Shown: positions 8,535 to 15,812 of the stretch, piece after piece
Layout: the number at the start of each line of letters is the position of its first letter
Position numbering within the stretch: position 1 is the first letter of the stretch
Source: Asaia bogorensis
GTDB lineage: Bacteria > Pseudomonadota > Alphaproteobacteria > Reyranellales > Reyranellaceae
Assembly (NCBI GenBank): GCA_945889625.1
Contig: CAMDCE010000016.1
Location: forward strand, 20,470 to 84,469
Direction: 5' to 3'
Length of the DNA: 64,000 nt
Translations under genes and position numbers: made by a program
Notes under the pieces: generated by a model
Told to the model about the DNA's origin: nothing
What the model saw: only the letters and a program-made list of their open reading frames with translations
The model's database searches: none

Positions 8535-8580
8535 GTCATCCCGAGTAGCGCGGGGTAACCCCCGCGCTACTCGGGATGAC
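8535..8580. terminator. 21-bp perfect hairpin, R1-family repeat acting as bidirectional terminator
   Basis: Two 21-base arms (8535-8555 and 8560-8580) pair perfectly around the loop TAAC. It begins GTCATCCCGAG like other R1 repeats but is the short, fully paired form. It lies between the stops of two convergent genes. There is no T-run, so termination by the hairpin is inferred, not shown. Confidence 0.7.
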
Positions 8581-8595
8581 ATCGCCTTTGTTGCT

Positions 8596-10032
8596 TCAAC
8601 GTCCGTCGGTCGGCAGCGTGAAGCGGAAGGTCGTGCCTGAGGCGCTCGTCTCGGAGAGCGCGATGTCGCCGCCGTGGGCGCGCACCAGCTCGCGCGCGAT
8701 GGCCAGACCGAGCCCGGCGCCGCCGGCGCGGCCGCCGGTGGTGAAGGGCCGGAAGAGCTGCGATTCCACGGCCGGAGGTATGCCGCGGCCGTTGTCGGCG
8801 ACGTCGACCAGCAGGAAGCCGCCATTGGCCTCGACCCGCACCGCGACCGCGGTGGCGCCGGCGTCGAAGGCGTTGCGGCCGAGATTGACGAAGACGCGAT
8901 AGAGCAGGTCGCGGTCGGCACGGATGCGGCACTCCTCACCCACCTCGTTCCGCCAGTTGCGCAGCAGGTTGGGGTCGTGGTCCTCGCCCTGCTCCTGCAG
9001 AGCGATGCCGACCTCGTCGACCAAGTCGGCGAGATCGAAGGCGTCGATGCGCGGGATCGGCCGGTCGCGGACATATTCTATGGCGTCGCTGGCCAGCCGC
9101 GCGGCGCGGTCGATGGTGCCGAGAATGGTCGGCGCCAATGCGCGCGTGCGCTCGTCGTCGCTGCGCGCCAGCCGGTCCGACAGCAATCGCGCCGTCGACA
9201 GCATGTTGCGCAGGTCGTGGTTGATCTTGTTGGAGGCCGCGCCGACCTCGGCGAGGCGGGATTTCTGCTGCAGCGAGGCGCGCAGCTCGCTCTGCAGGTT
9301 CTGGAACTCTTGGTCGACCACGCCGATCTCGTCGTTGCGCCGGGTCGGCGGCCGTTCGGTTCCCGGTTCCTCGGGTGCACGGCGGAACGCCGTCATGTCG
9401 GCCGACAGGCCCTGCAACGGCAGGACGACCAGCCAGCGCAATCCAAAGTAGAGGAGTGCGGCGGTGAACAGGGCGATGATGATCGACAGCAGGAGCACGC
9501 GCCCGGCGTAGCCGTACATGGCGATGCGCATCGGCAGCTCGTCGACCACGATCCACACCATGGCCTGCGGCAGGCGCATGGTTTCGCCGCCGATCCGCGT
9601 GTAATAGGCGCCGTCGCGCGCCATCGCCCCCAGCGCGTCCCAGATCAGGCCGAGCGCGCCGCGTTCCTTGAGATTGAAGGTCGGCATTTCGGGAGTCGGC
9701 GCGATGTTGAGCAGCGCGCGCTTGGGCCGGTTGGGCTCGACCAGCACCACGGCATCGACGCGGGCGTGATTGAGCAGGTTACGCTTGACCTCCTCGGTCA
9801 CCATGTTGTCCGGCGTGGCGTCGAGCGCCAGGGCGGCCAGGGTGCCGCTTTCGATGCGCTCGCTGAGATAGACCATGCGGAAGCGCGCGATCGAAGGCAG
9901 GAAGATCAGCACCTCGGCGGTCATCACCGCGACCACCACCAGCCCGAGAATGCGCCACGACAGCCCGAAGACCGGCATCCGGCGGCGCACGGATCGGACG
10001 GCCTCGGGCCGGACGGTGATGTCGGCGGTCAT
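8596..10032 (-). CDS. Sensor histidine kinase
   Basis: The 478-residue membrane kinase has membrane helices near residues 25-45 and 172-197 around a periplasmic sensor of about 125 residues. A short linker follows, then the H-box KINHDLRNMLS carrying the phospho-accepting His. The ATP-binding domain shows the N-box NLGRNAFDAGA, the G1 box DNGRGIP and the G2 box GGAGLGLAIAREL. No response regulator gene is adjacent, so it is an orphan kinase here and its signal and partner are unknown. The N-box and the NHDLRN form of the H-box resemble the HWE-free HPK4-like group. Confidence 0.9.
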   Translation of the reverse strand: MTADITVRPEAVRSVRRRMPVFGLSWRILGLVVVAVMTAEVLIFLPSIARFRMVYLSERIESGTLAALALDATPDNMVTEEVKRNLLNHARVDAVVLVEPNRPKRALLNIAPTPEMPTFNLKERGALGLIWDALGAMARDGAYYTRIGGETMRLPQAMVWIVVDELPMRIAMYGYAGRVLLLSIIIALFTAALLYFGLRWLVVLPLQGLSADMTAFRRAPEEPGTERPPTRRNDEIGVVDQEFQNLQSELRASLQQKSRLAEVGAASNKINHDLRNMLSTARLLSDRLARSDDERTRALAPTILGTIDRAARLASDAIEYVRDRPIPRIDAFDLADLVDEVGIALQEQGEDHDPNLLRNWRNEVGEECRIRADRDLLYRVFVNLGRNAFDAGATAVAVRVEANGGFLLVDVADNGRGIPPAVESQLFRPFTTGGRAGGAGLGLAIARELVRAHGGDIALSETSASGTTFRFTLPTDGR

Positions 10033-10066
10033 GCGTTCGACTCTAAAGGAGCCCGCCCGGTCCGCC

Positions 10067-10197
10067 TAGAGCGTGATGACTTTCAGTTGACTCCCGCGTC
10101 GGCCCAGCACCGGCGCCGCTCAGGCGCGATGGCCAACCATCGCGCCATAGCTGCGAGAGCTGGGCCGACGCGAAAAGCCAAAGTCATCACGCTTTAG
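10067..10197. repeat. Dispersed inverted repeat, family R2
   Basis: The outer arms are AGCGTGATGACTTTC and CAAAGTCATCACGCTTTAG. Inner arms CGCGTCGGCCCAGC and GCTGGGCCGACGCG pair, and GCGATGGCCAACCATCGC is an internal palindrome. A related copy in the opposite orientation is at 33702-33866. Confidence 0.85.
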
Positions 10198-10400
10198 CGG
10201 CCCAAGGCCGGTTACGGTCGGCGGGCCGTTCAACTCTTCATGTGGTGGCCGCGATTGGCGCCCGATTCAGAGGAATTTCGGAAGGCGCTGGCGGAGAAGC
10301 CCCGGGAAGGCGCGGTCGACACGCTGGCCGGCGTGGCGATCCACGAAGCCAGTGACTAGTATTTTGTATCGACTGCTCTAAAATCATGCTTGACTGAGAC
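10198..10400 (+). other. Gene-free stretch with a possible coding remnant, before tetR
   Basis: With the adjacent repeat this makes 368 bases between genes (10033-10400). A short open frame runs from the end of the repeat to TAG 10357-10359 and reads like a protein tail (VQLFMWWPRLAPDSEEF and AGVAIHEASD). It has no good start, so it may be the decayed end of a gene cut by the repeat. The last 40 bases are AT-richer (TAAAAT at 10379-10384) and probably hold the tetR promoter. Confidence 0.35.
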
Positions 10401-11027
10401 ATGGCACGCCTCAAGGGTTTCGACGAAGAGCAGGCAATCGACGCCGCCGTCGACTGCTTCTGGGCGCGCGGCTACGAGGCGACATCGGTCCGTGATCTGG
10501 CCGAACACATGGGCATCGGCGGTGCCAGCCTCTACAACGCCTATGGCGACAAGCGTGCCCTGTTCGCCAAGTCTCTCGAACGTTATGCCAACCGGTCGAT
10601 GCGCGCGCGCATCGCCGGTCTCCAGACGCGTCATCACCCGAAGGAGGCGATCCGGGCATTCTTCTCCGAGATCATCGAACGGTCGGTGAAGGACCCCGAC
10701 CGCAAGGGTTGCCTGCTGGTCAATTCGGCGCTCGACGTGGCGCCGCACGATGCGGAGATCGGTAAGGTGGTCGCAGCCTACCTCGACGAGATTCGCGACT
10801 TCTTTCGGCGCAACGTCGAGGCTGCGCGCGCCGCCGGCCAGGCGCCGAAGAAGATCGACCCGGACGAGGTCTCGGGCCACTTGCTGGGCGTGCTGCTGGG
10901 CATCCGCGTGCTCGCCCGCACCGGCGCGCGCCGCAAGCTCCTGGAAGGCGTCGCACGCCCGGCCCTCGACCTGCTCGATGTTCCAGTCCGGCCACGCGCC
11001 GCACGAAGAGTGAGAATGAAGGAGTAG
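10401..11027 (+). CDS. TetR/AcrR-family transcriptional regulator
   Basis: The 208-residue protein has an N-terminal helix-turn-helix of the TetR type: FDEEQAIDAAVDCFWARGYE, then SVRDLAEHMGIGGASLYNAYGDKRALF (about residues 28-54). It is followed by a helical ligand domain with DRKGCLLVNSALD, a sequence common in the YcdC/BM3R1-like TetR_C group. Cys100-like residues in that stretch could sense thiol-reactive compounds, but that is a guess. Its stop is three bases before the Sec-peroxiredoxin start, and the AAGGAG site of that gene overlaps the end of tetR, so it very likely controls the selenoprotein operon. Confidence 0.88.
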   Translation: MARLKGFDEEQAIDAAVDCFWARGYEATSVRDLAEHMGIGGASLYNAYGDKRALFAKSLERYANRSMRARIAGLQTRHHPKEAIRAFFSEIIERSVKDPDRKGCLLVNSALDVAPHDAEIGKVVAAYLDEIRDFFRRNVEAARAAGQAPKKIDPDEVSGHLLGVLLGIRVLARTGARRKLLEGVARPALDLLDVPVRPRAARRVRMKE

Positions 11028-11030
11028 ATC

Positions 11031-11684
11031 ATGTCATTGGCAGACAAGTTGGCGACCACACGGGCCGCGAGCGCCGGCCGCATCCCTCCGGATCGGCAGG
11101 CCATCATGGAACGGGCGACCGAGGATCTGCGGAAGTCGGGCATGCTCGAACGGATCGCTCCGGTCGGCAGCCAGGCGCCGACCTTCGAGCTTGCCAACCA
11201 CGATGGACGGCGGATTTCGTCGGCCGAGCTTCTGGCCGGCGGACCGCTGATCCTGTCCTTCTTCCGAGGATCGTGGTGACCCTACTGCAGGCATGAGCTG
11301 GACGCTCTGCAAAGCATCTACGCCGACATTGCGGGCCTCAGCGCCGCGCTGGTCGTGATCTCCCCGGAGCTGCCGGAACGCACGGCAGACATGGCAGCCA
11401 AGCAGAAACTCGCCTATCCGATCGCATGGGACGAAAAGTCGAAGGTTGCCGAGGCATTTGGTTTGGCGTTCGCCCTGCCCGACGACCTGAAGGCGGTCTA
11501 TCTCGGCTTCGGCAACGACCTCGCGGTCCGCAACGGCGATCCGTCGTGGCGCCTGCCGGTGCCCGCCCGGTTCGTGATCGACGCCAAGGGCATCGTGCGC
11601 TCGGTCGAGGCTGATCCCGACTACCGATACCGGCCCGAGGCGGAAGCGACGCTCGATGCGTTGCGCAAGGTCGTCGCCGGCTGA
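11031..11684 (+). CDS. Peroxiredoxin-like selenoprotein with U-P-Y-C active site, Sec at codon 83
   Basis: ATG 11031 follows an AAGGAG site. Codon 83 is TGA (11277-11279); the frame then stays open to TGA 11682-11684, giving 217 residues. Around the TGA the protein reads F-F-R-G-S-W-U-P-Y-C-R-H-E-L. Cys-containing relatives in the peroxiredoxin-like (AhpC/TSA) family have W-C-P-Y-C there, so the peroxidatic Cys is replaced by Sec. Upstream are the typical VGSQAPTFELANHDGR and GPLILSFF; downstream are LVVISPELPE, then VPARFVIDAKGIV, all normal for the fold. A SECIS-like hairpin follows the UGA. It should reduce peroxides or act as a thiol oxidoreductase in the cytoplasm. It sits between tetR and a small unknown gene. 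Conventional calling would give an 82-residue stub and a separate 3' fragment. Confidence 0.92.
11286..11311 (+). promoter_or_regulatory. SECIS element of the peroxiredoxin-like selenoprotein
   Basis: A lower stem TGCA (11286-11289) pairs with TGCA (11308-11311). A five-base 5' bulge leads to an upper stem GAGC (11295-11298) with GCTC (11304-11307) and the loop TGGAC (11299-11303). The first loop G lies 21 bases after the UGA, nearly the same as in the UGSC gene, and a G in the first two loop bases matches the known bacterial SECIS rule. The stem is shorter than that of the UGSC gene. Confidence 0.7.
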
Positions 11685-11698
11685 CGTTGCGAGGAAGC

Positions 11699-12049
11699 AT
11701 GTCTCAAAACGACTCCATCAGTCTCGGCAGGGAACAACGCGTCGATGTTTTCAGCGCCGACGGCAAAAGGCGGATCATCGTCGATCATCCGCTCAATTCG
11801 CCTCTCGTCGGCTGCCCGGACCAGACCATCGTCGCACGCGCGTCGGACTTTACCGTACAGCTCGGCGACAAGACGATCGCGATCTACGCGGCCAGAGCCG
11901 GCAGCTCGTTCCGGATCGCCACGGCCGGGACGGCAGGCCGCAGCGGCGGATCGCTCCGCCTGAAGGATTGGCAGATCGAGCCGGGCTTTGTGCACGATTG
12001 CTCGAGCCTGGAAGGGCGTGCGGTCCACCGCGTCGTCAAAGCGGGTTGA
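11699..12049 (+). CDS. Small protein of unknown function
   Basis: The 116-residue protein starts at ATG 11699 behind a GAGGA site, 14 bases after the Sec-peroxiredoxin stop, so it belongs to the same operon. It has no signal peptide or membrane segment. Two Cys residues (in VGCPDQ and HDCSSLE) and a predicted mainly beta composition are visible. I do not recognise the family. Its place suggests a role tied to the selenoprotein or to the TetR signal. The stop abuts the stop of the convergent flavin reductase gene with no gap. Confidence 0.72.
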   Translation: MSQNDSISLGREQRVDVFSADGKRRIIVDHPLNSPLVGCPDQTIVARASDFTVQLGDKTIAIYAARAGSSFRIATAGTAGRSGGSLRLKDWQIEPGFVHDCSSLEGRAVHRVVKAG

Positions 12050-13462
12050 TCACCAGACCGGCAGACGGGCGAGAAACCGCACCAGCCAGCGCGTGCGCGA
12101 GCCGAACAGCGTTTCGCTGTAATAGCCGCCCGCAGCGCGTTTGCTCGCTTCGCCCAGCGTCGGGTAGGGCGGCACGAAGCTCGCCAGCGCGGAGATCCTG
12201 AGCCGCTTCGAGATTGCCAGGCACCACGGCTGGATCAGCTCACCGGCATTGGGTCCCACGATGCTCGCGCCCAGTATCCTGCCGCGCCTGTCGGCGATCG
12301 CTTTCACCATGCCGTCGGTCGCGCGCTCGGTCCGGGCCCGGTCGTTGTCGGCGAAGCTCCAGCGCAGCACCTTGATCGCATCGCCATGCTTCGCGCGCGC
12401 CGCACTTTCGCTCAAGCCGACCTGCGCCAGCTCAGGGTCGGTGTAGGTCGTCCACGGCACGATGGAATGGTCGAGCTTCGCCGGTGCGCGGAACAGCGCG
12501 CCGCGGATGAACAGCGAGGCCTCGTAGCCCGCCATGTGCGTGAAGGCATAAAGCCCGTTGCAGTCGCCGATCGCCCACACGCCCCTGTTGGCGGTGCGCA
12601 GCGAGCCATCGACCGTGATGCCGTGCCTGGTGAAGGCGATGCCTGCCTTGTCGAGGTCGAGTCCCTCGACGTTGGGCGCCCGTCCGGCGGCCACCAGCAG
12701 ATGCGAGCCGACGAGACGTTCACCACCTTCTAGGATTGCCGACGTGCCGTCGATCCTCGCGATCCTGGCTTGGTCGCGGAGCTCGACGCCCTCGTCGCGC
12801 AGGCGCTGCACGACGATGGCGGCGAGCTCGGGATCGTCCTTGGACAGGAACGAGGCCGCTTCCAGCACGGTGACCTTCGAGCCGAGGCGGCCAAAGGCCT
12901 GGGCCATTTCGAGTCCGATCGGTCCGCCGCCGATCACGATCAGATGGCTCGGCAGCACGCGGTTGGCGAAGATCGTCTCGTTGGTGAAGTGCGGCGCCTC
13001 GGCAAGTCCCGGGATCGGCGGCAGCGTCGGCCGCGAGCCGGTCGCCAGCACGATCCGCCTGGAGCGGATGCGGTGCGGTCCGGCCTGCAGTTCGCTGCGG
13101 CCGGTGAAGCGCGCCTCGTCCTTCAGCACGCGCACGCCGAGCTTCTCGAAGCGGCCGACCGAATCGTTGGGCGCGATGGCTGCGATCGTTTCGCCGACGT
13201 GATCGATCACCCGGCCGAAATCGATTCGAGGTTCGACTGGTGCCACGCCAAAGGCAGCACCGCTGCGCTGGGCGTGCGCTGCCCTGGCGGCGGCGATCAG
13301 CGCCTTGGAGGGCACGCAGCCGAAGTTGAGGCAGTCGCCGCCCATCAGGCCGCGTTCGATCAGCACGACATCGAGACCGAGTTGGGCGGCACCCGCGGCA
13401 ACCACCAGACCGGCCGAGCCACCGCCGACCACGCAAACGTCGGGCGTGAGGGTCTCGCTCAT
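12050..13462 (-). CDS. FAD-dependent pyridine nucleotide-disulfide oxidoreductase, mercuric-reductase-like
   Basis: The 470-residue flavoprotein has the FAD-binding VVGGGSAGLVVAAGAA, then the redox-active disulfide motif GGDCLNFGCVPSKAL with Cys at about residues 44 and 49. The NAD(P) site is IVIGGGPIGLEMAQAFGRLG, the second FAD motif is GVWAIGDCNG, and a C-terminal dimer domain contains SIVGPNAGELIQPW and PPYPTLGEA. It lacks the C-terminal Cys pair of true MerA and the usual lipoamide dehydrogenase His-Glu pair is not obvious, so the substrate is uncertain. Its ATG overlaps the stop of the TVP38 gene by four bases; such pairs of TVP38 and mercuric-reductase-like genes are common in bacteria. 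Confidence 0.88.
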   Translation of the reverse strand: MSETLTPDVCVVGGGSAGLVVAAGAAQLGLDVVLIERGLMGGDCLNFGCVPSKALIAAARAAHAQRSGAAFGVAPVEPRIDFGRVIDHVGETIAAIAPNDSVGRFEKLGVRVLKDEARFTGRSELQAGPHRIRSRRIVLATGSRPTLPPIPGLAEAPHFTNETIFANRVLPSHLIVIGGGPIGLEMAQAFGRLGSKVTVLEAASFLSKDDPELAAIVVQRLRDEGVELRDQARIARIDGTSAILEGGERLVGSHLLVAAGRAPNVEGLDLDKAGIAFTRHGITVDGSLRTANRGVWAIGDCNGLYAFTHMAGYEASLFIRGALFRAPAKLDHSIVPWTTYTDPELAQVGLSESAARAKHGDAIKVLRWSFADNDRARTERATDGMVKAIADRRGRILGASIVGPNAGELIQPWCLAISKRLRISALASFVPPYPTLGEASKRAAGGYYSETLFGSRTRWLVRFLARLPVW

Positions 13463-14202
13463 GTCTGCTTCTTGCGGCCCTTGATGCGCGCATAGATCAC
13501 CGGCACCAGCGCAAGGGCTGCGAGCCCGAGCAGCGGCAACAGGATGGAAGGTTCGAAGATCACGCCGAGGTCCGGTATCTCGCCGCGGTCGATCAGCATG
13601 CCGAAGCCGGCGCCGACGCTGGCAAAGACGATGGAGCCGGGAATGATGCCGATCAGGGTGGCAAGCGCGTAGGGGCCGACCTTCATGCCGAGCAGCGCCG
13701 GCACGATATTGACCAGCCAGAAGGGAAAGACCGGGACCAGCCGCAGGAACAGCAGATAGCTGAAGCTGTCGCGCCGGAAGCCTTCCTCGAGGCGGGCCAG
13801 CGACGCGCCGGCGCGGGCGTGGAACATATCGTAGAAGGCAGTGCGTGCGGCCAGGAACACCGCGATCGAACCCAGGGTCGCACCGATCAGCGCCAGCACC
13901 GCGCCCAGCCAGACACCGAACAGGAAGCCGCTGAGCGGCGTCACCAGCCCGGCGACCGGGAGGGAAAAGGCCACGGCAGTCGCATAGGCAAGCACGAAGG
14001 CGAGCGCAGCCAGCGCGCCGTGGGCGGCCACCCAGGCGGTGAGTTCGGCATGATCGCGGGCAAGCGCCTCGAAGGAGAAGTGACGTTCCAGGCCGAAGCC
14101 CAGGAACAGCGCCAGCCCCAGCAGCAGGATTGCCACCGGCAGGAGCCGTCGCACGGTTGAGAGGTTCATGTTCATCCGATATACGCCGGCTGCTTGCCGC
14201 AT
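13459..14202 (-). CDS. TVP38/TMEM64 (DedA-like, VTT-domain) membrane protein
   Basis: The 247-residue protein has about six membrane segments and the VTT/SNARE-associated core. Signature sequences are PLSGFLFGVWLGAVLALIGATLGS and LVPVFPFWLVNIVPALLGM. The family is related to DedA/VMP1-type lipid scramblases, which suggests a membrane lipid or ion role. Start codons at 14202, 14175 and 14169 are all possible; none has a strong ribosome-binding site, and the latter two give a start closer to the first helix. It is three bases downstream of the GST gene and overlaps the next gene by four bases, so the three genes are one operon. Confidence 0.86.
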   Translation of the reverse strand: MRQAAGVYRMNMNLSTVRRLLPVAILLLGLALFLGFGLERHFSFEALARDHAELTAWVAAHGALAALAFVLAYATAVAFSLPVAGLVTPLSGFLFGVWLGAVLALIGATLGSIAVFLAARTAFYDMFHARAGASLARLEEGFRRDSFSYLLFLRLVPVFPFWLVNIVPALLGMKVGPYALATLIGIIPGSIVFASVGAGFGMLIDRGEIPDLGVIFEPSILLPLLGLAALALVPVIYARIKGRKKQT

Positions 14203-14205
14203 GCA

Positions 14206-14856
14206 TCACTGGCCGGTCTGGCTCGGCAGGCCGGGATCGGTCGCTGCGAGGCTCGGCCGCCGGGCGAGGCGCGCCCACCAACCGGCCAGCCGCGCCTGTT
14301 GCCCGAACAATGCCTCGCCCTCCGGCGCCTGCACGAAGTAGGCGACCATCGCGCCGAGATGGAGATCGGCCAACGACAGGGCCGGCCCGACAAGGAATTC
14401 TGCATCGGCCGCGAGCGCCTCGATGGCGGCCAGCACCTTGGCTGCTCCGGTGAGTCCCAACGCAATTTCCGCCGGATCGAACGGCTGGCCGGTGTGGCGC
14501 CGGAAGACGCCTTGGGCGAAGACCTGCCGCACCATCGGCCAGTAGCCGTAGGAATCGACGACGGCGATGATCTGGTCCATCCGCCCCAGGGACTGTGGCG
14601 CTGCGGGCTGCAGCGCGGCCCCGCGAAAGGCGCGGTCGATATAGCGGGTGATGGCGGCCGTCTCGTAGAGCGCAAAGCCGTCGTGGACCAGGGTCGGCAC
14701 GCGACCGAACGGATGGAGCGCGAGGTAGGCGGCCGGCACATCCGGTGCAAAGGGGTTCACCTCGACCTGCCGGTAGCTCACGCCCTTTTCGGCCAGCGCC
14801 AGGCGGGCGATACGGAGATAGACGCTGTAGCGATAACCATGCAGGACCAAGGACAT
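14206..14856 (-). CDS. Glutathione S-transferase family protein
   Basis: The 216-residue GST has an N-terminal thioredoxin-like domain with LHGYRYSVYLRIARLALAEKG, then HPFGRVPTLVHDGFALYETAAITRYID, where P-T-L is the cis-Pro loop and E-T-A the glutathione-binding turn. The C-terminal helical domain includes LSLADLHLGAMV. Ser or Tyr at the N-terminus (YRYS) would be the activating residue. As the first gene of a GST, TVP38 and flavin reductase operon it supports a glutathione- or thiol-linked role. It is divergent from rpmH. Confidence 0.88.
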   Translation of the reverse strand: MSLVLHGYRYSVYLRIARLALAEKGVSYRQVEVNPFAPDVPAAYLALHPFGRVPTLVHDGFALYETAAITRYIDRAFRGAALQPAAPQSLGRMDQIIAVVDSYGYWPMVRQVFAQGVFRRHTGQPFDPAEIALGLTGAAKVLAAIEALAADAEFLVGPALSLADLHLGAMVAYFVQAPEGEALFGQQARLAGWWARLARRPSLAATDPGLPSQTGQ

Positions 14857-14875
14857 GGACCATCTTAGCTGCTCG

Positions 14876-14904
14876 TTGACTCATGGCCCCCTCGCGCTTA
14901 TTAC
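14876..14904 (+). promoter_or_regulatory. Candidate sigma70 promoter of rpmH-rnpA operon
   Basis: TTGACT (14876-14881) and TATTAC (14899-14904) are separated by 17 bases, upstream of rpmH. The -35 box differs from consensus at one base and the -10 box at two. Confidence 0.5.
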
Positions 14905-14920
14905 CGCCCCCACGGAATTT

Positions 14921-14945
14921 GCCCCCGACGCCTGAGCGCGGGGGC
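14921..14945 (+). other. GC-rich leader hairpin before rpmH
   Basis: GCCCCCG (14921-14927) pairs with CGGGGGC (14939-14945) around an 11-base loop. It lies in the predicted leader, 23 bases before the rpmH start. It could slow transcription or protect the 5' end; no function can be assigned. Confidence 0.4.
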
Positions 14946-14968
14946 CTTGTGTTTGAAGGAGTTGCGTC

Positions 14969-15103
14969 ATGAAACGCACTTATCAGCCGAGCAAGCTGAT
15001 TCGCAAGCGTCGCCATGGCTTCCGGTCCCGTATGGCAACGGTGGGTGGCCGCAAGGTCATCGCCAGTCGCCGCCGGTCGGGCCGCAAGCGCCTCTCGGCC
15101 TAG
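14969..15103 (+). CDS. rpmH: 50S ribosomal protein L34
   Basis: This 44-residue, highly basic protein begins [20 protein letters not shown] and ends GRKRLSA, the near-invariant L34 sequence. ATG 14969 has a GAAGGAG ribosome-binding site. It is part of the large ribosomal subunit. It starts the conserved rpmH-rnpA-yidD-yidC block, with rnpA beginning only six bases after its stop. Confidence 0.98.
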   Translation: MKRTYQPSKLIRKRRHGFRSRMATVGGRKVIASRRRSGRKRLSA

Positions 15104-15108
15104 CTCCA

Positions 15109-15492
15109 TTGGCCGCCCCGGCTCGTTCTGGGCCGCGCCCCGGGCGTCTGCCGAACCGTCGGGATTTTCTCCGCGTCCAGGCCGGGCGGCGCTGCGCCAT
15201 GCCGGGCTTTGTGCTGCAGGTGGCGCCCGTGCCGGCCGCCGGCCAGGTCCTGCCCGTCCCCAGGGTGGGGTTCACGGTGAGCCGCAAGGTCGGCAACGCC
15301 GTCGAGCGCAACCGGGTTCGCCGCAGGTTGCGCGAAATCGCCCGCGCGGTCTTTCCCGACCAGGCCCGGCCCGATCTCGATTATGTGCTGGTCGGTCGTC
15401 AAGCCGCCCTCGGTCGCGACTTCGCGGCGATGCGCCAGGAACTGGTCGAGGCCCTCAAGCGCCTGAAGGCGCTCGCCGCAGCGACGCCATGA
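15109..15492 (+). CDS. rnpA: Ribonuclease P protein component
   Basis: RnpA assists the RNase P RNA in removing 5' leaders from pre-tRNA. The signature is the RNR motif region GFTVSRKVGNAVERNRVRRRLREIAR, preceded by RLPNRRDFLRV, which marks the usual N-terminus. No ATG lies near that point; TTG 15109 is the best start and gives 127 residues, normal for the family. The next ATG would remove the conserved N-terminal strand. The stop overlaps the yidD ATG (ATGA). Confidence 0.92.
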   Translation: MAAPARSGPRPGRLPNRRDFLRVQAGRRCAMPGFVLQVAPVPAAGQVLPVPRVGFTVSRKVGNAVERNRVRRRLREIARAVFPDQARPDLDYVLVGRQAALGRDFAAMRQELVEALKRLKALAAATP

Positions 15493-15800
15493 CCTCCCCG
15501 GGGTGGCTTGCGCCGCGGCGGGCAAATCGCCAGTTTCCGGGCCGCATGATGGCCTTGGTCCTGCGCAGTGCGATCCGCTTCTATCAGCTGACGCTTGCCT
15601 ATTTTTTCGTCGGCGCCTGCCGCTACGAACCCTCGTGCTCGGCTTACGCGGCCGAGGCGGTGGCCCGGCATGGCGCCCTCAAGGGAAGCTTCCTCGCCGC
15701 CCATCGCCTGTGCCGTTGCGGCCCGTGGGGCGCCGGCGGCTACGACCCGGTGCCTGTCTCCTCTCCAGGGCTATCCTGCCAACCCGCCGAGCGTCGCTAG
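15489..15800 (+). CDS. yidD: Membrane protein insertion efficiency factor YidD
   Basis: The 103-residue protein has the YidD core: FYQLTLAYFFVGACRYEPSCSAYAAEA, then HGALKGSFLAAHRLCRCGPWGAGGYDPVP, with the three conserved Cys. An amphipathic helix at about residues 21-33 (ALVLRSAIRFYQ) attaches it to the membrane. It helps YidC insert membrane proteins. Its start overlaps rnpA by four bases and yidC follows 12 bases later, the usual arrangement. Confidence 0.95.
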   Translation: MTSPGWLAPRRANRQFPGRMMALVLRSAIRFYQLTLAYFFVGACRYEPSCSAYAAEAVARHGALKGSFLAAHRLCRCGPWGAGGYDPVPVSSPGLSCQPAERR

Positions 15801-15812
15801 AGTTCGCCCGAA

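Noticed and set aside
8535..8580. Perfect hairpin considered as a small RNA gene or attachment site.
   Set aside because: It has the R1 repeat sequence and sits between convergent stops; no promoter or mobile gene is near.
11031..11279. A truncated peroxiredoxin (82 residues) and a separate 3' fragment from 11355.
   Set aside because: Both parts are in the same frame with no gap, and the TGA falls exactly on the peroxidatic Cys codon.
11977..12049. A third possible Sec codon at the TGA ending the 116-residue protein, and other TGA stops in the window.
   Set aside because: Beyond these TGAs the frame is soon closed or antisense to another gene, and no U-x-x-C context or hairpin is present.
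12050..15109. A single open frame of more than 1000 codons on the minus strand, read as a fusion protein.
   Set aside because: Only the part from 13462 on matches a flavin disulfide reductase; the upstream part is antisense to rpmH and out of frame with the GST and TVP38 genes that truly occupy it.
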